From: Chromera velia
Taxonomy: Eukaryota > Sar > Chromeraceae
NCBI GenBank assembly: GCA_018398765.1
Contig: JAHBMJ010000041.1
Coordinates: 45,646-58,051 of the forward strand
Length of the DNA: 12,406 nt
Reading direction: 5' to 3'
Under the pieces are notes generated by a model, which worked only from the letters and a program-made list of their open reading frames with translations, ran no database searches and had not been told where the DNA came from. A program made the translations under genes and the position numbers. Positions 6,991-12,406 of this stretch are shown here, in pieces (positions within the stretch are counted from its first letter, which is position 1; each line of letters begins with the position of its first letter).

Positions 6991-8198
6991 TAGTGACCAT
7001 GTTTGATTTGATTTGATTTGATTTGATTTGAGGTAGGGCTTAAGCTCAAATCAAATATCTAGTCAAGGAGGACCTAGTGTTTAAAGACCTATCAAATACG
7101 ATCAAATATTTGATCAATATGACTTTCAACCTCAAATATGAAGGTCCCGAAAAAACTTTTGCAGGTACCGATCCATCACGCATGCTGATTCAAATGAAAA
7201 AACCTAAATCTTGATGGTTTGCTCTCAAAAACAAAACGTTTTGAGCTGCACTGAAATTGACGTTTCACCCCTTTTTACTTCATGCAGAGGTAAACCGATC
7301 AGCTGAACGTTTTCCCGAACAGCTGTGTTAACTTTTCTGGTGCTGAAATATCTTTTACGGCCCCCTTTTTGAACGTCTGCAAACATTTTACACCCCATAA
7401 AGACATGTCACACAATCCGACAGGGTCAAACGGGAAGAAGGAGGCATTTGTTTTTAGAGCCGGGTACGCAAAAAAAATATGGTCCGTGCAAAAAGGGGTA
7501 AATGTGATTCAGTATCAGGTGAAAATACAAGGAGCCGAGGGGGAAGGAGAAACTATTTCTGGCTATGAGTATGCAGCAGCGGCAACCAGTTCTTTTCAAA
7601 CCCACCTCATCAATCAGCATGGCTTGACGATCACGTCTGACAAACATGTGCAGCTGCTCCAAGAAAGACAGGAGAAGCGGTCGGAGGGGGCGGGAGGGAC
7701 GAAGCAGCCTGACGTGCGAACGTTTTTCCCCACCCAAGATGAAGCATTGAAGAAAGTGATCATGAAGAAGAGGAAAAGGAAGTGCCATAAAGCTGAGTGA
7801 TTGTCACCTCAATTTTGGTACGTGTTCTAACTTTATCGTATCAAAAAGTCATATGCAATTTCAAATCTATCAATTTTACGTTCTTAATCTCTATTAGTAT
7901 TAGAGTGAGTCTCAGTGACTAGTGTATATACACTGCCATACAGGCACATTTTTTTTACGGAACTGATAAGTTATAATTTTATATGTATTTTTTTAAATTT
8001 TTGAAACACACATCAGAAATGTTCTGATAACTATTGTCATGAGAAAAATGATCAGAGTGACAGTAAGTCAGTAACTCAGTGAGGAAGCCTAAGAGGTTAA
8101 CCTCAAATCTTACCTCAAATATCAAATATTTGAGGTTGAAGCTCAAATCAAATCAAATCAAATCAAATCAAATATAATCAAATCAAACATGGTCACTA
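6991..8198. mobile_element. 1208-bp non-autonomous hAT-type transposon
   Basis: The ends start TAGTGACCATGTTTGATT and finish with its exact inverse. Direct copies of AGCTCTTG flank it at 6983-6990 and 8199-8206, matching 8 of 8. An 8-bp duplication with TAGTG-type ends is characteristic of the hAT superfamily. Just inside both ends lie pentamer runs (TTTGA)n, then scattered TCAAATA words, in inverse orientation to each other. The only sizeable frame is 7405-7800. No hAT transposase catalytic domain is visible, so movement would need a partner element. It sits inside an older retroelement tail. Confidence 0.88.
7405..7800 (+). CDS. 131-aa protein inside the hAT element, degenerate BED-finger-like
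   Basis: An intact frame from ATG (the first in frame) to TGA, clearly richer in GC than the surrounding element. The layout resembles the N-terminal BED zinc finger of hAT transposases: an aromatic-containing start (AGYAKKIWSVQ), a middle segment, then SSFQTHLINQHGL with the expected H-x4-H spacing. The usual C-x2-C pair ahead of it is missing, and the matching place reads QYQVKIQ, so zinc binding is doubtful. The tail is basic (KKVIMKKRKRKCHKAE), which suits nuclear location or DNA contact. The catalytic part of a transposase is absent; the stop is followed by AT-rich non-coding sequence. It could be a relic, or a retained DNA-binding fragment that recognises the element ends. BED assignment is moderate to weak. 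Confidence 0.5.
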   Translation: MSHNPTGSNGKKEAFVFRAGYAKKIWSVQKGVNVIQYQVKIQGAEGEGETISGYEYAAAATSSFQTHLINQHGLTITSDKHVQLLQERQEKRSEGAGGTKQPDVRTFFPTQDEALKKVIMKKRKRKCHKAE

Positions 8199-8290
8199 AG
8201 CTCTTGCCGAACGTCGGAAGCCTCGAATGCTGAGCTAGAAGCTAGGCCACTAATCTAGGCAGACGACGATATTGTATGATGATTATTATT

Positions 8291-9934
8291 TTTTTGTATT
8301 AAAAACTAGATTAAAAGAATGATTTAACAACATCTATATAAAAGTTCATCCGGGACCTGCATGGAATCGATCTTTCTGTAGATCGAACAGTTCGTTGAAC
8401 TTCGTTCGGGTTTGACAGTGTTTCTCATTGATTAAAGTTTGTCCGAAATCATATCAAATCGATCATGACATCATCATGTAGACGTCGTACTAGACGAGCA
8501 CAGTCAAACGCACAGATCCGAGTGTCAGATCGATAAGAAGAAAAACAAACACACGTGACACTAGACGTGACAAGTGTACTGTTAGACAGTCATGCAATTC
8601 CAAGAGAGACGAGTCCCCCACACCGAAGCTGTCGAGGTTACAGTCAACGTGCAAAGACTTATCACCCCCGAAGTTGCAAGCAAGTCTCTTAGTACAAGCA
8701 CGACGACACAAACCACTACGGCGACATGCAATCAATCTTTCCAGTCCAGGCCTGCATGACGATGCAAGTGCCGTGATGGTTTGAAAGAAGTGCACGCACC
8801 CATGCCGCAACAGGTAGGAAAAAAGGTATCCACATGCGATTCGCACGCGGTTAGTGAAAAAAGCGAAGAGACGATATGATTACTAAAAGCACGCCAATGC
8901 GTGACGAAAAAAGAAGCGCTTTCAAGAAACGGAAGGCACGCGGGCCCCTCTGCGCAACAAAAAAAAATCCTTCCTGGAGTGAGTTGATGGACCTGTCACT
9001 CGTCCTACGCACAAGTACTCTCGGCCTTGCTTTCTCTCTGTCTTGTATCCAGACAAAACAGAATGGGGCAGCACGTCGAGCAAACAAACAGACAGACCCC
9101 CAATCTCTTAATTCGTGCTCTCTCTGGGTCTTGCTTTCCAACAAGACCAGGAATCCAGACACAAGAAAGAAATGGGGCACTAGTCCGAACACACAGACAG
9201 ACAAGACAAACGGACAGACAGGCCGTTTTGTGGATCAGTGAAGAGCGACCTCAACCCCCTTCACTTCCCCCTCCCCTCCTCTGAGCATCCATTCACCCAC
9301 CTACCAACCTATCCGACAGAGAAGCCTTTCAATCGAGTTAGCGAGACAGGCATTCCTCATCTAGACAGATGGAGGGCAGGATGACAAGACAGAGGTGGAG
9401 GGCGCGAAAGGAAAGGAGACAGACGTCAAAAAGCAAAAGAAAGGGAAAGAAAACAAAAGAAACAACAATCCATTGCAGTCGAACCACGCGTGCGTCTTCC
9501 TTCATGCCAACAATGGCATTGCACAGACAAACGACACACCGACTGCATGCACACACCGTCTCTACTCTACAGCAACCTTCCTTCCCTCCTTCCTTCCAGT
9601 CTGTTTCTTCCTCCTGCAGGTCGGTCGGAATCGAACCCCATCTTCTTTTTTCTTCCATTGAATCGTTTCCACCATTTTTCTTTTCGTCTCCTGTAGTGCA
9701 ATGCCGAAAAGAAAGAAACAAAAGATTGACAAGGTCTTTTCTCATGCATGCTGCTTTTTTCAGTCTGCCCGTAATCAGACTCTCTTAAAGTTGCATCACT
9801 TGTAGCAATCCACCTGACAATTACACCCCAAAAAAGAACGAACGAAGGGGAAGGGAAAGAGGGGGCCTCCCTCTGTCACGAAAAAAGCAGCCAATCTTGC
9901 TTCCCTCCCTCTCCCCTCTTCATTCCCCTCCCGT
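8291..9934. other. intergenic region; no supportable gene
   Basis: GC rises again and the sequence has the CAGACAGACA / CTTTCTTTCC texture of this genome's introns and spacers. Frames of 117-139 codons overlap on both strands with no domain, repeat conservation or splice pattern to favour any. The part nearest 9934 is presumably the 3' untranslated region of the downstream minus-strand gene; no AATAAA is obvious. Confidence 0.5.
9025..9200. repeat. degenerate direct duplication (about 9030-9085 and 9130-9185)
   Basis: Both halves contain TTGCTTTC, then ATCCAGACA(C)AA, then GAAATGGGGCA or GAATGGGGCA in the same order, about 105 bp apart, and each is followed by ACAGACAGAC words. It looks like an old local duplication of non-coding sequence. 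Confidence 0.45.
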
Positions 9935-11924
9935 CTAGTGTCCACAGTCCGCAAACACACAGGCCTCGGCTTCGTACCGGAGACGGCCGATGTCCGGAAC
10001 TTGATAGAGACGCCGGCCGCGGGGAGGCCAGCCACGGATGTTGGAGCGGGGGCCGATGTAGCGTCCTCTTCTGTCGTAGCGCTGGAGCTTTCTGTTCTCT
10101 GCAGAGACGGATTCAGAAAGAAAGGGGGCGGGAGAGGGAAGGAAACATTCAGAGTCAACGCTTGAGCAGACAAAGTGGGAAGGAAAAAATGTTTCGCCCT
10201 CCAAACGAATCAGCGACAGAGACATGACAGAGACAGAGACAGACGGGGAAGCAAGCAAGTAGACATACACAGATACAAAAGTGCGGACTAACGTGCGCTT
10301 GCTTCCATGTAGTCAGGGAAGAAGCCGAGGCGTCGGCCGCGGGGGGGCCAGCCGCGATGGGGTCCCCGGTAGCGTTGGCTTCTGCCGCTGCGTTGGAGCA
10401 TTCGACTTTCTGCAGACAGAGGAAGCGAGAGAGGAAGGGAGGGTCTGAGGGTTGTGGGTGCATGAGCGACACAGGGAGATGGACGATCTTGAGGGAAGGA
10501 TCAGTTCTCAGATTCATCGATCAGCTGTTCTGCTGTGCACGGAAAGGGAGAAAACGAAAAGAAGACACGACTTGCCTTTGCAAATCTCACGAAGAAAGGA
10601 AGCACACACAGGCAAACGCATATACAGACGGATGGAAGGACGGACCAACCTGCGCCGTCATCGGACCGGTCAGCAAGGAAGCCCAGGCGCCGGCCGCGAG
10701 GAGGCCAGCCGCGAACGTTGGAGCGGGGGCGGCGGTATCGTCCTCTTCTGTCATACCCTTGGAGCTTTCGGTTCTCTGATTCATCGTCCATCTGCTCGAG
10801 ATGTTCGTTGTCCTGCTTCTCCGTCATGCCTGCACACAGAAGGGCATTGAAAAAAATGAAACTTGAAGGGATTGTGAAGACCAAGAGAAATGGGGCAAAG
10901 GAGCCCGGGGGACAATCCCGACGAAAAGAGAGTCAGCTGGAAGGACATTAGATCAGCAGCGGAGCACAGGTCGGCACGAGAAATTCAAAGCAGAAAAGTG
11001 CAAGAGGTGTAGTGTGGGGCGGGAGAGCCTCAGAGGACAGCTCCTTCCTTTCACACACACCCCACGGACTGTGCCCCTGAACTTCTTACGAAAAAGGACG
11101 AACAAACAGACAGACTCAAGTGCGAGCGGAGGGACAAACCTGCGCTGTCATCGGAGCCCAGGCGCCGGCCGCGAGGAGGCCAGCCGCGAACGTTGGAGCG
11201 GGGGCGGCGGTATCGTCCTCTTCTGTCATACCCTTGGAGCTTTCGGTTCTCTGCAGATGTCCCGGCAGGCGCTTCAGGTGAGTCAGTGTTACCTTCAATC
11301 GTGTCCACGACCTCCCATGTCATGCGGGGCACCAACACCTTCCCGTCCTCCAAGAAAATAGGACGCGCTCCCTCGTCGTCCTCATCCGCGTCCTCAAAAT
11401 AATCGTCGTCCATGCCCTCGTAGTCATCGTCCTGCACGGTTAAAACAATTTCAGTTGTCAAAGAAAATCAAGATAGGCAACGCACACACGCTCGCAGTCA
11501 CCATCTGATGAGAAAGGCTTCCCCGCTCAGTGATTACATATGAGGCTCACAGTGTCACAGACTGAGGGGTGGAGGAGACAAGGAGAGCTGTGACGCACTC
11601 AACACCAACCGAAGCACACAGAGACCAAAGTCGATTGGCTGACTGCCTGACAGATAAACCGACCCCGTATGCTTCCAGAGAGTAGGGGTAGTCGTCTTCG
11701 TCGAACTCTTCCTCCATCGGTTCGACCTGCTGCTCGTGCATGGGTGTGGGCATCGGCGTCTCCGTGTCCGTCTCTGCCTCCTTTGCTTCAGGGGGAGGGG
11801 GGACCGGGGCTGGTGGCTGCGCCTGAGAAGCCGTTGCAGGCCCTGTGGTGCTGTCCGGCGGTGCCCCGAGGGAACACTGGTACAGCGCGAAGAGAAGGGC
11901 TGGAGAGAGCCACTTGACCATCAT
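9935..11924 (-). CDS. predicted secreted protein with acidic N-half and four Arg-rich exon repeats
   Basis: Exons read on the minus strand: 11924-11664, 11431-11293, 11250-11140, 10829-10650, 10409-10293 and 10098-9935 (stop TAG). They total 972 nt, or 323 residues. The start lies in GCCACCATGATGG, an excellent Kozak context. A signal peptide (MMVKWLSPALLFALYQCSLG) leads into Pro/Ala/Glu-rich sequence and then a very acidic stretch (DDDYEGMDDDYFEDADEDDE). Four repeats follow, one per exon 3-6, built on NRKLQxYDRRGRYxxPRSN-xRGWPPRGRRL. Exons 3, 4 and 5 are phase 1 at both ends (111, 180 and 117 nt), so they can be added or skipped without shifting frame. In exon 5 the RGWPPRGRRLG segment differs from exon 3 only at third positions of this frame, which supports it over the alternative open frame. 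The last exon ends with two Cys. I do not recognise the family. Charge separation suggests binding to a polyanion, wall or matrix, which is inference. Confidence 0.8.
10650..10829 (-). repeat. repeat exon 4, with an extra 5' extension
   Basis: Contains the same 99-nt core as exon 3, plus about 69 nt of upstream coding sequence (MTEKQDNEHLEQMDDESE) beginning after GTGTGCAG. The acceptor that exon 3 uses (CAG before AGAACC) survives inside this exon and is in phase, so a shorter exon of this type could also be spliced. Confidence 0.8.
11140..11250 (-). repeat. repeat exon 3, source or product of a recent duplication
   Basis: Positions 11155-11253 are identical, base for base over 99 nt, to 10680-10778 in exon 4. 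The identity covers the repeat core and stops right at the acceptor AG, so it does not extend into the upstream intron. The exon is 37 codons, phase 1-1. Confidence 0.9.
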
Positions 11925-12184
11925 GGTGGCGAATCGAATTAAGCTTCAGTCGAGACACAGAGGGCGCTTGAGGAGTATGTTGGTTTGAGAATCTCAATTG
12001 ACAGAGAGTGACGGGTGCAGTTGCTGGTAGATTGAAGGGGAAGCGGAAGAAGTGCTGAGGAAAGACGCAAATGTACACTTTTGAGGGAGGGGGGGATGAT
12101 CATCAGGCGAGAACAAAGTGAATGAACTTGGTTGCCGTCGTTGTCTTTTTTGGACGCGGACAAGTCTTTTGGAAGTCCTTCTCC

Positions 12185-12305
12185 GCCGCTGATCCTCGCG
12201 GCGCTCGCGCGGCGGCGCCGCCGCGGAATATTGATCGATGGACCCGCCCGCGGCCCGGCCGTGCACGGGCATGCTGCTGCCAATGACCGCCGCCGCAGCC
12301 ATGAT
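12185..12305 (-). promoter_or_regulatory. GC-rich block upstream of the secreted-repeat gene
   Basis: A CpG-dense block 260-380 bp upstream of the ATG at 11924. It contains an 18-bp perfect palindrome (CGCGGCGGCGCCGCCGCG, 12208-12225), then AATATTGATCGATGG and GGGCATGC. It resembles the block at 1560-1672 in composition, in GGCGCC content and in position relative to its gene. A promoter island is inferred. A first coding exon for another protein (frame from 12302, MAAAAVIGSSMPVHGRAAGG) cannot be excluded. Confidence 0.35.
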
Positions 12306-12406
12306 CTGACGCAAGCAAGCTTGCGAACGGCCCCGGAAAGCAAGAAAAATGAGAACTGCACGATTGACGCACGCCGGCCAGCCATCGCGCCGATCCCCCC
12401 CCCCCC

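Larger units (their letters stand above)
6805..8290 (+). repeat. retroelement 3' tail, copy R, interrupted by the hAT element
   Basis: This is the plus-strand counterpart of the L tail in two pieces, 6805-6990 and 8199-8290. Shared words are GTTCAGGACAAGC, ATTTATCATGC, GAGGGCTGCCGA, CTTGCCGAACG and CTGCCTAGATTAGTGG (inverse at 8240-8265). It ends in a worn ATGATGATTATT at 8276-8287. The hAT insertion between the pieces is younger than this repeat. L and R lie head to head and form an interrupted inverted repeat. Confidence 0.65.

Noticed and set aside
6360-8290. One large transposon with inverted ends from 6360 to 8290
   Set aside because: The inverted ends are better explained as two head-to-head retroelement 3' tails, because the same tail with (ATG)n ends the LINE fragment at 2459; no target duplication flanks the whole.
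8876-9241. Plus-strand frame of 121 codons starting MITKSTPMRDEKRSAFKK
   Set aside because: It spans an internal direct duplication and CAGACA-type low complexity, has an overlapping minus frame of equal length and no recognisable domain.
9615-9645. tRNA-like T-arm (GGTTCGATTCC on the minus strand)
   Set aside because: The stem does not pair properly and no acceptor, D or anticodon arms are found around it.
9338-9788. Overlapping plus (139) and minus (135) codon frames
   Set aside because: Both are driven by purine/pyrimidine runs; neither shows a family motif or clean splice partners.
10587-11298. Alternative minus-strand frame through the repeat exons (TESSKGMTEEDDTAAPAP type)
   Set aside because: It is also open, but differences between exons in the RGWPPRGRRLG segment are silent in the Arg-rich frame and change residues in this one; splice phases and the upstream acidic exons also fit the Arg-rich frame.
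11939-12385. Minus-strand frames of 148 and 106 codons upstream of the secreted gene
   Set aside because: They cross a GC-rich palindromic block and end before the well-placed Kozak ATG at 11924; a real first exon is possible but nothing supports it beyond composition.
1-12406. CRISPR arrays, bacterial operons, ribosomal RNA, telomere repeats
   Set aside because: None seen: repeats are dispersed or tandem without spacers, genes have spliceosomal introns, and the GGGA/poly-C edges are not telomeric units.

Overview
The window looks like nuclear DNA of a eukaryotic microbe. Two genes are split by short spliceosomal introns, one start codon sits in a textbook Kozak context, and the middle is packed with eukaryotic transposons. 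All eight visible intron ends read TGCAG. I cannot name the species. GC-rich genic flanks, TGCAG acceptors and CT/GTCTGTCT-rich introns would fit an alveolate-type protist (coccidian or chromerid-like), but this is only an impression.

Layout. (1) About 1-1142, minus strand: a multi-exon gene with two tandem CCCH zinc fingers that runs off the left edge. It leaves no long open frame and appears only when exons are joined. A very GC-rich block at about 1560-1670 lies upstream of its start. (2) About 1690-8290: an AT-rich transposon graveyard. It holds a 234-bp MITE with a perfect 8-bp target duplication (1849-2082). A second copy of the same MITE (2216-5416) is split by a fold-back element with a TA duplication (2440-5359). 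That element is in turn split by a cluster of rearranged non-LTR retrotransposon fragments (2459-4140) and by a 422-bp unknown insert (4309-4730). Further right are retroelement 3' tails with (ATG)n ends, GGAATTTAGA and GGTGCA repeat arms, and a 1208-bp hAT-type element (6991-8198, perfect 8-bp duplication) carrying a 131-codon frame with a degenerate BED-finger look. (3) 8291-9934: GC-richer sequence in which I see no supportable gene. (4) 9935-11924, minus strand: a six-exon gene for a predicted secreted protein with an acidic first half and four Arg-rich repeats, each on a symmetrical exon. (5) 11925-12406: its upstream region, with a second GC-rich block containing an 18-bp perfect palindrome.

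The two host genes share strand, intron style and a GC-rich upstream block, but nothing shows that they work together. The retrotransposon fragments differ from each other almost only by transitions, mostly in CpA/TpA context, as a RIP-like or non-CpG deamination process would leave. The retrotransposon ends in a zinc-finger-like motif followed by a chromodomain-like segment, an unusual arrangement for a non-LTR element.
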